Positions 9,377 to 18,407 of a DNA stretch of 64,000 nucleotides are shown here, piece by piece. Source of the DNA: an uncultured Oscillospiraceae bacterium (GTDB lineage: Bacteria; Bacillota; Clostridia; Oscillospirales; Oscillospiraceae). The stretch spans positions 21,544-85,543 of the forward strand of contig CAJUPS010000006.1 in the NCBI GenBank assembly GCA_910588045.1. The letters run 5' to 3'. The notes below the pieces were generated by a model. It saw only the letters and a program-made list of their open reading frames with translations. It searched no databases and was not told the origin of the DNA. Made by a program: the position numbers and the translations under genes. The first letter of the stretch is position 1, and every line of letters starts with the position of its first letter.

Positions 9377-10618
9377 TTATCCCTTGACCGCGCCGGACAT
9401 GCCTTCCACGTAATATCTCTGGAGCATAACGAAGAGAATGACGATGGGGACGGATACCAGCACGGCGCCTGCGGCGAACTGGGTGTAGTAGGTTTCAATG
9501 CGCTGCTGATCGGTCAGCCACTTCAAGCCGATGGCCACTGTGTAGGAGGATTGCTTGTCGCCCAGCAGCAGACTGGGAAAGATGTAGTCGCCCCAGGGCC
9601 CCATAAAGGCGCCCATGAGCTGGTAAATGACAATGGGCTTGGCCATGGGGAGCATGACCTTGTAGAAAATAGTGAAGTTGGTTGCGCCGTCGATGCGGGC
9701 GGCTTCATCCATGGCTTTAGGCACGGTATCCATAAAGCCTTTACAAATATAGTAGCCCATAGCGGAGCTGGCCACGTTGACTAGGATCAGCGCGCCCAGG
9801 CTCTGGCTCATGCCCATCCCCTTCAGAATGTTATACACGGCGATCATGGACATAAAGCCGGGGAACATGCCGATAACCATCATGGCCTTCATCAGCAGGG
9901 TGCGGCCCTGAAACCGCTGGCGGCTGAGGACGAAGGAGGTGATGAGTACGATGAGCGTGTTCAGCACGCAGCTGATGGATGCCACGAAGAAGGTGTTCAG
10001 CCACCATCGGGCGAAGGGCAAGGGACCGCCCTCCGTAAAGAGATTCTTGTAGTTGTCCAGGGTGAAGGTTCTGGGGATGAAATAGCCCACATAGTAGCCG
10101 CTCTCCCCCCGGAAGGAGGTCAGGACGATCCACAGGATGGGGAACAGCCAAATCACGGTCATGAGGGCCAGTACAATGTACCCCACGGAAAGCTTGGTGG
10201 CCGCCATGGCGTAATAGAGCCCCACGAAAGCGGTGATCAGAAGCAGCCAGTAGCCGATGCCAAAATCCTTTACCAGGAAGCTTCCGGGGAGCAGGTCGCT
10301 GCTATCGAAAATTTTCTTGCTGGCGAACAACAGGATGGCAACCGACACGGTTTCCACCGCGCCGCAGGCCGCCCAAAGCCGGGCCCCCTTGACACTGGGC
10401 TTGGCCAGGAGAAACAGGCCCATGGTCGAGGTGAGAACCACCAGGATGGCAGCAATCAGATGCAGCCCGCCAAGGCTGGAGGCGGCGGCGATGCCGCTCA
10501 CGGTCTTCCCGCCTACCGATGCGAGGGGGAGGAACAGACTCACCAGCGATACGATGCAGATACCGACGGCGATGAGCTGCGGCCTTCTGCGCAGACCGAT
10601 AATTTCTTTGTTGTTCAT
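9377..10618 (-). CDS. Carbohydrate ABC transporter permease, MalG type with extra N-terminal membrane domain
   Basis: A 413-residue inner-membrane permease of the MalG family, part of an importer with the MalF- and MalE-like neighbours. The EAA loop that docks the ATPase is visible as MDEAARIDGATNFTIFYKVMLP. The family usually has about 280 residues; here the conserved core begins near residue 145 (LALMTVIWLFPILWIVLTSF) and is preceded by four additional hydrophobic segments. The ATG overlaps the MalF stop (TAATG), showing coupling. No ATPase gene lies in the cluster, so a shared MsmK/UgpC-type ATPase encoded elsewhere is likely. Confidence 0.9.
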   Translation of the reverse strand: MNNKEIIGLRRRPQLIAVGICIVSLVSLFLPLASVGGKTVSGIAAASSLGGLHLIAAILVVLTSTMGLFLLAKPSVKGARLWAACGAVETVSVAILLFASKKIFDSSDLLPGSFLVKDFGIGYWLLLITAFVGLYYAMAATKLSVGYIVLALMTVIWLFPILWIVLTSFRGESGYYVGYFIPRTFTLDNYKNLFTEGGPLPFARWWLNTFFVASISCVLNTLIVLITSFVLSRQRFQGRTLLMKAMMVIGMFPGFMSMIAVYNILKGMGMSQSLGALILVNVASSAMGYYICKGFMDTVPKAMDEAARIDGATNFTIFYKVMLPMAKPIVIYQLMGAFMGPWGDYIFPSLLLGDKQSSYTVAIGLKWLTDQQRIETYYTQFAAGAVLVSVPIVILFVMLQRYYVEGMSGAVKG

Positions 10619-11997
10619 TACTGCAGCGCCTCCTCGTTCTCACTGATGCGCGCCTGGGCGTAGGTAAACATGGAGAATACGGCGGAAATGATGAAAATCA
10701 GGATGCCCAGGGTAGCGGCCAGGTTGTAGTCGTTGCTGTCGTTGGTCAGCTTGTAGAGCCAGGTGACCAGCAGGTCGGTCTTGCCGGCGCCCTTGTAGTA
10801 GTCCAGGGTGCTGGGGCCGCCGCCCGTCAGGAAGTAAATGACGCCGAAGTTGTTGATGTTGCCGATAAAATTGGTGATCAGGTAGGGCGTCGTCACCTGG
10901 AGCATATAGGGGAAGGTAATCTTGACGAACTGCTGGACGGGGTTCGCGCCGTCGATGGAGGCGCTTTCATACAGCTCCGGAGGGATGTTCATCAAAATAC
11001 CGGAGACCATCAGCATAGTGGCCGGGATGCCAGCCCAGAGGTTGACCACGATGATGGTCCCCCGGGCCCAAGTGGCGTTGGTCAGGAATGGCAAGGGTTC
11101 CGTAACAAAGCCCCAGTTCTGAAGCAGCACGTTGATGATGCCGTTCTTGCCCAGCATAGTGCTGATGACCAGCAGGGAGATAAAGGAGGGAACCGCCATG
11201 GCCAGCACAAACACAGTGCGCCACAGCTTCTTCAGCTGAATACCCTTGGAGTTGATGAGGATGGCCAGGAACATGCCGCCGAAGTAGCAGGAGAAGCAGG
11301 CCGCCACGGCCCAGACCAGGGTCCAGCCCAGAATGGGCAGAAAGGTGGCGCCCAGCTTGCCGCTGGCGTCCATGATGGCCCGGAAGTTCTCCAGGCCCAC
11401 CCAGGAGAACAGATGCCCCGGGGGCTGGTGGTCCGCGTCGTAATTGGTGAACGCCATGAGGATCATGTAGATCAGCGGCGTCACCGTAAAGACCAGGATG
11501 CCCAGCAGGGGCAGGCTCAAAAAGAGCCGGACGATGTGGGCATCAAAGAGGCTGGTGACATCGTCCAGGATGCCGTAGACCTTCCGGCCATCCAGTTTGC
11601 GCTGTCGGGCATCCTCTCCGGAGTAGACGGAGGTCATCCACACCACGACGGCCATGCTGGTGATGACGATGGTCACCACGCCGTAGAGCAGCATCAGCAT
11701 GGAGTTGTCGCCCTGCTGCACCACGTAGATGCCCTGAGACGCGTCGAAGGTCATGCCCTGCTCATGGGTGCCCAGTGTAATCATGTTGGCCAGACTGGAA
11801 AACCCCCTGGTGATCATGTAGTAGATGTACGCGATTTCCATGGCCAGATACATGGCGCCTTTGACGATTTGTCCCCGCGCCATGTTGGACAGGCCCCATA
11901 CCAGATAGGACAGCTTGGTAAATATATCGCCATCCGCAAAAATGCTAATGGGCGTTCGCCTGGCCGATAATCTTTTATTCAAGGTCAACACCCCCAT
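10618..11997 (-). CDS. Carbohydrate ABC transporter permease, MalF type
   Basis: A 459-residue MalF-like permease. The conserved C-terminal permease domain (about residues 230-455) holds the EAA loop IPPELYESASIDGANPVQQFVKITFP. As in maltose-type systems, the N-terminus has additional membrane segments (around residues 45-65 and 100-125) and a periplasmic-side stretch before the core. It precedes the MalG-like gene by overlap and follows the binding-protein gene after about 100 bases that contain competing hairpins. Likely imports an oligosaccharide or glycoside that feeds the facing catabolic operon. Confidence 0.9.
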   Translation of the reverse strand: MGVLTLNKRLSARRTPISIFADGDIFTKLSYLVWGLSNMARGQIVKGAMYLAMEIAYIYYMITRGFSSLANMITLGTHEQGMTFDASQGIYVVQQGDNSMLMLLYGVVTIVITSMAVVVWMTSVYSGEDARQRKLDGRKVYGILDDVTSLFDAHIVRLFLSLPLLGILVFTVTPLIYMILMAFTNYDADHQPPGHLFSWVGLENFRAIMDASGKLGATFLPILGWTLVWAVAACFSCYFGGMFLAILINSKGIQLKKLWRTVFVLAMAVPSFISLLVISTMLGKNGIINVLLQNWGFVTEPLPFLTNATWARGTIIVVNLWAGIPATMLMVSGILMNIPPELYESASIDGANPVQQFVKITFPYMLQVTTPYLITNFIGNINNFGVIYFLTGGGPSTLDYYKGAGKTDLLVTWLYKLTNDSNDYNLAATLGILIFIISAVFSMFTYAQARISENEEALQ

Positions 11998-12009
11998 GTA
12001 TCAGTATTT

Positions 12010-12060
12010 ATCACAGCCCTCCCGGGAGGGCTGTGATGGGGGGTATACCCCCCCATCACA
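12010..12060 (-). promoter_or_regulatory. Competing hairpins between binding-protein and permease genes
   Basis: Two hairpins share one arm. A 28-bp palindrome (12010-12037) is built of ATCACAGCCC/GGGCTGTGAT, and an overlapping hairpin (12032-12060) pairs TGTGATGGGGGG with CCCCCCATCACA around TATA. Because the central CTGTGAT arm is shared, only one can form at a time. Their place in the malE-malF gap suggests 3'-end stabilisation of the binding-protein mRNA or reduced permease expression. Confidence 0.7.
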
Positions 12061-12101
12061 TAGCCGCTTGTCGCGCGGCAGTCCACACAATCCAGAATCC
12101 A

Positions 12102-13370
12102 TCATTCAACCAGCGTACCGGTGACGGCGTCCACCATCTGGTCCAGCTTCTCCTGGATGTTACTTTCGGTGATTTCCTTGTTGTAGATGCCCTCGCCCAG
12201 GGCGGTGGCAGGCGTCCAGTATTCATTGATCTGGGGAATGTTGGGCTGTGCCACGGCATACTCGGACTGGGCCAGCAGCGCGGCCAGGGCCACATCGTCG
12301 GACAGCTTGTCGCCCAGACTGGTAATACAAGGAGGTACACCCTGATCCTCATAGCGGGCCAGCTGATTCTCCTCGTTGCAGATCCACTCGACAAACTGCT
12401 GGGCAGCCAGAGGATAGGCTGTGTTGGATTTGATGGCATAGGTCTTGTAGTCGGCGAAGTTGCGCAGCTGGCAGTCCTTGCCGTTGACGTTGATGGTGGG
12501 CAGGGGAGCGGCGGCATAGTTCTCACCCAGAGCCTTCTGGACCTCGGCGGCATTCCAGGTGCCGTCGACGTGGGTGGCCAGTTTCCCCTCGCGCAGCATG
12601 TTCATGGCGATGCCGTCCTTGTTCTCCAGGTACTTGGGATGGTTGACCAGATCCATCATGTACTTGGCGGCGGCGATGCCATTGGCGTTGTTCCAATCCA
12701 TGGAGGAGGGATCCTTGCCGTCAGGGCCGAACATGGTGCAACCGGCGGCGTAGAAGAAGGACTCCAAATACCAGGGGCCGCTGACCTGGAAGGAGAAGTT
12801 GTAGACGCCTTCGCCCAGGTCCTTGGCCAGCATGGTCTCCACGCTCTTGACCTCCTCCTCGTTGAACATGCTCTTGTTGTAGTACATGAAGAAGGTGTTG
12901 GGGGTGAAGGGAACGGCGTAGAGCAGTCCGTCCTCGCCAGTGACAGCAGAGATGGCCCCCTCGGGATACAGGGCGCGGAGATTGGCCTCGTCATAGCCGA
13001 TGGGGAGCAGCAGGCCCTTCTGCATCGTCTCTGGGATGCTGGCGGAGGCCTGCTGGAAGATGTCTGCCGCAGAGTCCATGTCTGTCTTCAGGTTGCTGCC
13101 CGATTCGTCAATACCCATCACGGAGATGTCAAAGGTGAGGTTGTACTCTGGGTGGGCGGCGGCAAAGGACTGGCCCATTTTTTCCATAAGTTCCAGCTCT
13201 TCGGTGGCGGTCCAGATTTTCAGGGTCACATCCTGTACCTCGCCGCTGCCGCCGGAGGCGCTGGGAGCATTGGTGCCAGAATTGTCAGGCGCTTTACCGC
13301 CATCCCCGCCGCAGGCGGACAGGCTCAGCGCCATAACAAGCACAAGCATCAGGGTGAACAATTTCTTCAT
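12102..13370 (-). CDS. Extracellular sugar-binding lipoprotein of ABC importer (MalE type)
   Basis: A 422-residue family 1 solute-binding protein. It begins with a lipoprotein signal peptide (MKKLFTLMLVLVMALS followed by LSAC, the lipobox), then a Gly/Ser/Ala linker, and the binding domain. Typical sections are QDVTLKIWTATEELELMEKM and the later LYAVPFTPNTFFMYYNKSMFNEEEVKS. Anchored outside the membrane, it captures substrate for the MalF/MalG permeases encoded downstream. First gene of the operon, behind a strong promoter with LacI-type operators. Ligand not predictable from sequence. Confidence 0.92.
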   Translation of the reverse strand: MKKLFTLMLVLVMALSLSACGGDGGKAPDNSGTNAPSASGGSGEVQDVTLKIWTATEELELMEKMGQSFAAAHPEYNLTFDISVMGIDESGSNLKTDMDSAADIFQQASASIPETMQKGLLLPIGYDEANLRALYPEGAISAVTGEDGLLYAVPFTPNTFFMYYNKSMFNEEEVKSVETMLAKDLGEGVYNFSFQVSGPWYLESFFYAAGCTMFGPDGKDPSSMDWNNANGIAAAKYMMDLVNHPKYLENKDGIAMNMLREGKLATHVDGTWNAAEVQKALGENYAAAPLPTINVNGKDCQLRNFADYKTYAIKSNTAYPLAAQQFVEWICNEENQLARYEDQGVPPCITSLGDKLSDDVALAALLAQSEYAVAQPNIPQINEYWTPATALGEGIYNKEITESNIQEKLDQMVDAVTGTLVE

Positions 13371-13393
13371 TACAAAATCCTCTAATTATTTTT

Positions 13394-13465
13394 AATTTAT
13401 CGATTTACTTAATCAATTTAATCGATAAACTAAATCAATTATATTGTCGTTTTTGGAAATGTCAA
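13394..13465 (-). promoter_or_regulatory. Near-consensus promoter with paired LacI-type operators for the importer operon
   Basis: On the minus strand TTGACA (13460-13465) and TATAAT (13438-13443) are both perfect, with a 16-base spacer. Just downstream lie two copies of an ATCGAT-centred palindrome (TTTATCGATTTA at 13396-13407 and TTAATCGATAAA at 13418-13429). The central CG palindrome and position over the transcript start fit operators of the LacI regulator encoded about 300 bases upstream. The rest of the 376-base gap holds AT-rich sequence and the LacI terminator. Confidence 0.8.
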
Positions 13466-13637
13466 GTGCTCGCGGACAAAAAGAGGAGATTCCTGCTTTT
13501 GCAATTTTTCGATACTTTTTCGCGTAATTTTATTGCAATCGGACGCGTTTTTGCAAATAATTAAAATTCAATTCAGTGAAAAGCAGCTTCTTTGACCAGC
13601 GTTCCCCGTGAAAAAAGACATTTTACACAAAAGAAGA

Positions 13638-13667
13638 CCCTGCGCAGCTCAAAAGAGGTGCGCAGGG
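13638..13667 (-). terminator. Likely terminator of the LacI regulator gene
   Basis: A 9-bp stem, CCCTGCGCA (13638-13646) with TGCGCAGGG (13659-13667), is followed on the minus strand by TCTTCTTTTG. It lies about 80 bases past the LacI stop codon. Confidence 0.6.
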
Positions 13668-13746
13668 CCTATGCCGCATCATGTTCCAATGGAGGGGGCT
13701 CTGCAAGGGGATGTGATTGTTCTTCTGTCTCTTTGCTATCTGCTTT

Positions 13747-14766
13747 CTAGTCCGGCGAAAGGTCCATAACGGACTGCCGCTCCACAAGTCCCACATTTAC
13801 CGTTCGATTTCCGGTCGTTATTGTTTTATCGTGCAGCATGGCAAACAGGCATTCGCCCGCACACTCGGCCTTTTCCTCCAAATGCTGTGATATGCTGGTT
13901 AGCTTAGGGTATGAGTAGCGGCATTCCGGCAGATTGTCAAATCCAATGATTGAAACATCCTCTGGTACTCGCAGTCCGCTGGCTCGCAGTCCTTCCATCA
14001 GGCCAAAGGCCAGCACATCGGCCACTGCAATCACCCCCGTAATGCCCTGCCCGGAGGCGGCGATTCGCTTTCCGGCCTCCACCCCCTGCTCATAGAAAAC
14101 GTTCTCCGTTACGATGAGCTGGCTTGAATCCGGCGGGATCCCATGTTCCCGAAGCGCATCACAATAGCCGCGATAACGCTCCTGCATAACGCCGGGGTAC
14201 TCCGTGGGCGTGCTGACGAAGGCGATCCGGCGGTGCCCCTTGTCCAGAAGATGCTTTGCCGCCAAATATCCGCCCTTACGGTCTTCGACATGGATGGCTG
14301 TAAGGGACGTATCCTCTGTATACGTGTCAATGAACACAGCCGGTATATCCAACTCCTTCTGAAGCCTCAGCGCATCCTCAGCGACCACGCCAAGCAGGAA
14401 TGCACCGTCAATATTCCAGGTGGCAAAATCCGAAAGAACCTCAAAGCTTTGTACGACGCAGCGGAGCATCATATAATACCCCTGACTGCGGATATAGCGG
14501 TCCAGATAACCCAGCATCTGTGCATTGTAGGGACTGATATAAAAGGATTCATACGGGTGCAGATTTGGGATCACCACGCCGATGATGCGGCTCTGCTTCA
14601 TAATCAGGCTGCGGGCCGTGGCGCTGGGACGGTAATTGGTCTCCGCTATGATCTTCTGGACCCGCTCAATGGTTTCTTTTGATGCTTTGTTATATTTCCC
14701 GTTCAGTACGTTGGAAACTGTGACCGTACTGACGCCTGCCATCTTTGCGATGGTCTTCAAATTCAT
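13747..14766 (-). CDS. LacI family transcriptional regulator
   Basis: A 339-residue repressor. The N-terminal helix-turn-helix is canonical (MNLKTIAKMAGVSTVTVSNVLNGKYNKASKETIERV), followed by the hinge and a periplasmic-binding-protein-like effector domain (IGVVIPNLHPYESFY..., GAFLLGVVAED, GVIAVADVLAFGLMEGL, VSIIGFDNLPECRYSYPKLTSI). The C-terminus ends shortly after the usual TTGNRTVNVGLVERQS. It is oriented with the importer operon and probably represses it through the ATCGAT palindromes. Its sugar effector is unknown. Confidence 0.93.
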   Translation of the reverse strand: MNLKTIAKMAGVSTVTVSNVLNGKYNKASKETIERVQKIIAETNYRPSATARSLIMKQSRIIGVVIPNLHPYESFYISPYNAQMLGYLDRYIRSQGYYMMLRCVVQSFEVLSDFATWNIDGAFLLGVVAEDALRLQKELDIPAVFIDTYTEDTSLTAIHVEDRKGGYLAAKHLLDKGHRRIAFVSTPTEYPGVMQERYRGYCDALREHGIPPDSSQLIVTENVFYEQGVEAGKRIAASGQGITGVIAVADVLAFGLMEGLRASGLRVPEDVSIIGFDNLPECRYSYPKLTSISQHLEEKAECAGECLFAMLHDKTITTGNRTVNVGLVERQSVMDLSPD

Positions 14767-14839
14767 AGCAACATTCCCCTTTTCAGTCTGCCGCAGGCGC
14801 AGTGGCCAATGCGGCAGATCGTTGTCTTATGCTGCAACT

Positions 14840-14869
14840 AATATATCATATTCCATCACAATATTTCAA
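14840..14869 (-). promoter_or_regulatory. Promoter of the LacI regulator
   Basis: On the minus strand TTGAAA (14864-14869) and TATATT (14840-14845) are separated by 18 bases, about 75 bases before the LacI start. No ATCGAT operator copy is seen here, so autoregulation is not evident. Confidence 0.6.
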
Positions 14870-14889
14870 GTATTTACTAACAGGCTGGA

Positions 14890-15170
14890 ATAGGCCGGGA
14901 AATGACGCTGTAATGGATTTGCTATGGCTCCACGTCCTCACATCCACTCTTATGCGCGTAAAATATGTGGTGGAAGGGACGCTGCCAGACAATCGGACTG
15001 AGAGGTTATTTGAAGCCGGAGAAGCCCCTATTGAGGAAAAAAGGCAGCCTGGTTGACATTAAAATATCAATTCAGAGGTATGATGGGAGCTTTTTGGAGC
15101 TTTTCAGCTATTCGGAGTCTGAGATTGCCGAGGACGCTGAAACCATCCATGCCAGAATCGGAGGGGCGCA
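14890..15170. other. Gene-free stretch, no recognisable product
   Basis: Between the LacI promoter and the SLH-gene terminator only short open frames exist. A possible peptide read near 15047-15240 on the plus strand has no start with a ribosome site and no similarity I recognise. It may be a gene remnant. I see no repeats or RNA gene here. Confidence 0.4.
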
Positions 15171-15176
15171 AAAAGA

Positions 15177-15213
15177 AAAGGCGACAAGGGATTTCCGCTC
15201 CCTTGTCGCCTTT
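15177..15213 (-). terminator. Terminator downstream of the SLH surface protein gene
   Basis: A perfect 15-bp stem (15177-15191 with 15199-15213, loop TTTCCGC) is followed on the minus strand by CTTTTCTTTTTG. It lies about 110 bases past the stop of the surface-protein gene. Confidence 0.8.
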
Positions 15214-15321
15214 CGCAGCTTGGTACACTGGATTCAATAGCAGAAAAATGTTGACATCATCGAGGTTTCTGCGTAATGTCACACGTTTTTTGCTCCTGCC
15301 CGCCGATAAATGGCGCTTTGC

Positions 15322-18069
15322 TCAAGTATCAATCTCCCGGTTCTCCATAAAGTTCTTCACCATCTGCGCCACCTGCGCCCGTGTCGCGAGCCCCTGTGGG
15401 TCCAGAATACCGCCGCCCTTGCCGCTCATGACGCCGTTCTCCACGGCCCAGCGCAGGGCCTCCAGCGCGTAGACGCTGGCCCTGTCCGCATCGGTGAAGT
15501 GCAGTTCCTTCCCGGTCGCGGCGGGGCTTCCGGCGTACCGCCAGAGCATGACGGCCAACTGCTCCCGGGTGATGCTGTCGTTGGGTCCGAACATTCCGTT
15601 GCCATAGCCTCCGATAATCCCCCGGCTGGCGGCCCAACGGATGGCCTCGGTGTACCACGCGCCCTCCGCCACATCGCCGTATTGCAGCAGATAGTTGACA
15701 ACCGGTCGGTCCTCCTTGTTAAAGAGGATTTGTGCAAACTGGGCGCGGGAGAGGGGATCGTCCGGCCCGAAGGTCCCGTTGCCGTAGCCGCCCATCAGAC
15801 CATTTTGCAGAACATAGTCCACCGCCTCGTGATACCACGTCCCAGCGCTCCCCAAATCGGGAAAGCTGCGGGAGGGGCAGGCCGCGCCGCCGTCACAGGG
15901 CGTCTCTGCCTCCGGCTTCTCCTCGGGTTTTTCCTCCGGCTTGGGCTCGGGACTGGGGGAAGGGCTGTTCCCGACATCCCAATGGAAGCCGCCGCCGGGG
16001 ACCGGCTGGAGATCAGCCGTCGCCTGATAGCCAATGGCCACAGGGGACAGGCTGCTGAACTTGCACCGCAGGCCGTTTGCGGTCAGCTCGTAGGCCAGGG
16101 ATTCCATAGTCCCCGCCTCCGCGCCGCTGGAAATGAGGTGCTGGACGGTGAAGTCGTAGCCGGTGGCCCCGGTCCCCGCCGGGTAGGGCAGGACCGCCGT
16201 CACGCCATCCGCCGGGAAATTGTTGGGATCGACGTTGTGCCATGCGCCATTGCTGTCCTTATACTGGAGGGTCACATCGAACACCGCGATCTGCTCTCCC
16301 ACATCGGACATCACCTCGGCAACCTTGGTCCGCAGGGCGGTTTCGATTTTAGCAGGCGAATCGTACCTGTCATCATTTTTCAGCGCATCCGGGACGGTGG
16401 ACAGCCCGGTCTCCACCTCCAGCCGGAGATCGTTTCCGTCGTCGTCCTTCTGGTCCAAGGGCTTCTGCTCCACCGGGTTGATGGTAAACATAGCGGTTGC
16501 CGTCCCCGTGTAGTTACCCGTTCCGGTGAGGGTGACGGGATATGTGCCTGCTTCTGTTCCTGCTGGAATTTCTGCGGTGTAGTCCACGCCCTCCGTCAGC
16601 GCCGTCCCGTTCAGCGTCACGCTGACTATGCCGGGGCTGTGGAGCTGGCCATCGTACTTGAACGCCGTGTGGTCCAGCACGACCACAGCGTCCGTAATGG
16701 GGGCCGGGAGGACCTGGATCGAGGCGGTCCCGGTGACGATGGCATATTTGACGTTATCGGTGGGAGTGAAAGTCCACGCCGCCGCATAGCTCTCCTGTGC
16801 AGCGGGACGGTTGCCGGGACTGCTCCACTCAAATTTACCGGGGACGGGCGTGCCGTTGTCCTGCATACCGCCGGACAGGGTGATGGTACTGAGGACCTGC
16901 CCATAGGTGAGAGTGGTCCCGCTCAGAGTGGGTTCGCCGGTGGGGATAGTCTTGTTGACGCTCCGCACCTTGATGGTGGCGGTCATATCCTCAAAGTTCT
17001 GGGTATGGATGATGACGGTGACGGTTCCGATTTCGTGGACCTCCTCCGTATCCACCGCCTGAATGGGCAGGGTCAGCGTCTGGCCCTCGATCTCCGCCCC
17101 GCCGGTGTAGTAGCCGCCCAGGCTGACCGTACCCAGCTCGTAGGTGACGGCGGTGCTGCCCAGGCTCATGCCCTCCTGCAAGACGGGCAGCAGAGCGCCC
17201 AGGCCGTAGGTGTAGGTATGCGCCTGCTTGTTGGTAACCGCCAGATCGCCGATTTTCGTGGGCAGGGCCTCCGCCTTGCCGATGGTCACGTTGGCCGGGA
17301 CCGCCCCGGTCGGCTGGACCAGGGTGTAATTCCCCGCGGCCGCGCCGGTGAGGGTCATTGCGGGCAGGGTGAGGCTGGTATACTCTCCCACATTGGAGCC
17401 GTTCAGCGTTCCGGTCAGGCCGTTGGTGTCAACAGATACATCATCATTGCCCACGATTCCGTCCAGCGTTACGCCGGTGATTTCCACCGAACTGGTGCCG
17501 TCATAAGTCCTGCTCTGTGCGCCCGCGCCGGTGACGGTCAGCGGGGCGGGGGTAACGGTGACGAAGATCGGGAAGTTGGCGGTACTGTCCTTAGTATCTA
17601 CTGTAGCCGTATACATGTATTTTCCAGCTGCTATGTTGTCCGGTAGTGTGTAGGAAGGTAAAAATTTCATGATGTCAGTCAATCTTAGGGATTCGCCAGA
17701 AGATAGATTTAACTTATACCAATCAATGCTCGCATTGGCATCTTGTAATTCGGCGGAAAAATTTTCCGGGCTGAATGTAAGCCTCAACTCCCTGCCTCCC
17801 GTCTGACCATAGGGCACGGAGAGGTCGGCGGGCCTTGTAATAGTACCCCAGTCCTCTTCGAGGTGGCAGACATGGCATTCCTTATAGATGATTCGAGACA
17901 GCTTGTCATTTTCATCGGCTCTGGAGCGATATAACCAGTCATGTTGATGATCAGGCTGGCTATATAGCGTGCCGCCGTCCCCCGGCATGTAGTCCGCCGC
18001 GCCCGCCGTCCCCGGCAGAAGGCTCAGGCAAAGGGCCAGAGCGGTGATGATGCCTAAAAATCGTTTCAT
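15322..18069 (-). CDS. Secreted surface protein with YDG/Ig-like repeats and three SLH domains
   Basis: A 915-residue exported protein. The start at 18069 has AAGGAGG eight bases upstream and opens a signal peptide (MKRFLGIITALALCLSLLPG, cleavage near AGA-AD). The middle has repeated beta-sandwich modules of YDG/MBG type, seen as SRTYDGTSSVEITGVTL and FKYDGQLHSPGIVSVTLNG, with TGAAAGNYTL- and TGTGNYTGTA-type ends. A Pro/Glu-rich linker (PSPSPEPKPEEKPEEKPE) leads to three S-layer homology domains at the C-terminus (DLGSAGTWYHEAVDYVLQNG, GDVAEGAWYTEAIRWAASRG, FTDADRASVYALEALRWAVENG). SLH domains attach to pyruvylated cell-wall polymer, so the protein is probably displayed on the cell surface as an adhesin or coat component. 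Confidence 0.92.
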   Translation of the reverse strand: MKRFLGIITALALCLSLLPGTAGAADYMPGDGGTLYSQPDHQHDWLYRSRADENDKLSRIIYKECHVCHLEEDWGTITRPADLSVPYGQTGGRELRLTFSPENFSAELQDANASIDWYKLNLSSGESLRLTDIMKFLPSYTLPDNIAAGKYMYTATVDTKDSTANFPIFVTVTPAPLTVTGAGAQSRTYDGTSSVEITGVTLDGIVGNDDVSVDTNGLTGTLNGSNVGEYTSLTLPAMTLTGAAAGNYTLVQPTGAVPANVTIGKAEALPTKIGDLAVTNKQAHTYTYGLGALLPVLQEGMSLGSTAVTYELGTVSLGGYYTGGAEIEGQTLTLPIQAVDTEEVHEIGTVTVIIHTQNFEDMTATIKVRSVNKTIPTGEPTLSGTTLTYGQVLSTITLSGGMQDNGTPVPGKFEWSSPGNRPAAQESYAAAWTFTPTDNVKYAIVTGTASIQVLPAPITDAVVVLDHTAFKYDGQLHSPGIVSVTLNGTALTEGVDYTAEIPAGTEAGTYPVTLTGTGNYTGTATAMFTINPVEQKPLDQKDDDGNDLRLEVETGLSTVPDALKNDDRYDSPAKIETALRTKVAEVMSDVGEQIAVFDVTLQYKDSNGAWHNVDPNNFPADGVTAVLPYPAGTGATGYDFTVQHLISSGAEAGTMESLAYELTANGLRCKFSSLSPVAIGYQATADLQPVPGGGFHWDVGNSPSPSPEPKPEEKPEEKPEAETPCDGGAACPSRSFPDLGSAGTWYHEAVDYVLQNGLMGGYGNGTFGPDDPLSRAQFAQILFNKEDRPVVNYLLQYGDVAEGAWYTEAIRWAASRGIIGGYGNGMFGPNDSITREQLAVMLWRYAGSPAATGKELHFTDADRASVYALEALRWAVENGVMSGKGGGILDPQGLATRAQVAQMVKNFMENREIDT

Positions 18070-18137
18070 AAGAATATCCTCCTTGTTTTGCATAAAGTAC
18101 ACCCTTTCCGCAACAGTGAATCAGAGAAATGTGCAAC

Positions 18138-18261
18138 AAAAAAACGCCCTCAACAGGCGTTCGGCGGGCAGGATATTCCGTTACGGATAAAGTGTAGTTT
18201 ATGATAAACTAAATTATGCCGCTCAGATAGCTCCCGGAGGCTTCGCGCCTCCTTTGGGAGC
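18138..18261 (-). promoter_or_regulatory. Structured leader with intrinsic attenuator upstream of the SLH gene
   Basis: In the SLH-gene direction, a stable stem-loop (18230-18241 with 18247-18261, three-base bulge) is followed by a dyad TAGTTTATCATAAACTA (18195-18211). Then comes a compact terminator (AACGCC/GGCGTT, 18143-18148 with 18156-18161) ending in seven Ts, still about 70 bases before the start codon. The layout resembles an attenuated or riboswitch-controlled leader, but I do not recognise a known aptamer. The rest of this 338-base gap toward the LytTR gene shows nothing clear. Confidence 0.55.
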
Positions 18262-18407
18262 CGATGACATTTTTCTCAGTCTAGCATTTTGCAGGGCTGC
18301 GGTCAATAAGAACGGCGTGAATTGCACTTGGCACGACGTGAATTTGCTGCTGAGGGGAATCCCGGCGTCCCCCAAGCAGCGCCCGGAGCGGTGCGGAGGT
18401 GACGGTT

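Noticed and set aside
12033..13385. Long plus-strand open frame opposite the sugar-binding protein gene
   Set aside because: Antisense shadow of a GC-rich gene. The minus-strand product has a lipobox signal peptide and family motifs, the plus frame has none.
15047..15240. Possible small protein upstream of the SLH terminator
   Set aside because: No ribosome site or start in the right place, and its end is formed by the terminator hairpin of the neighbouring gene.
15310..17646. 778-codon plus-strand open frame opposite the SLH protein
   Set aside because: Shadow frame with no ribosome site or recognisable domain; the minus strand encodes clear SLH and YDG modules.
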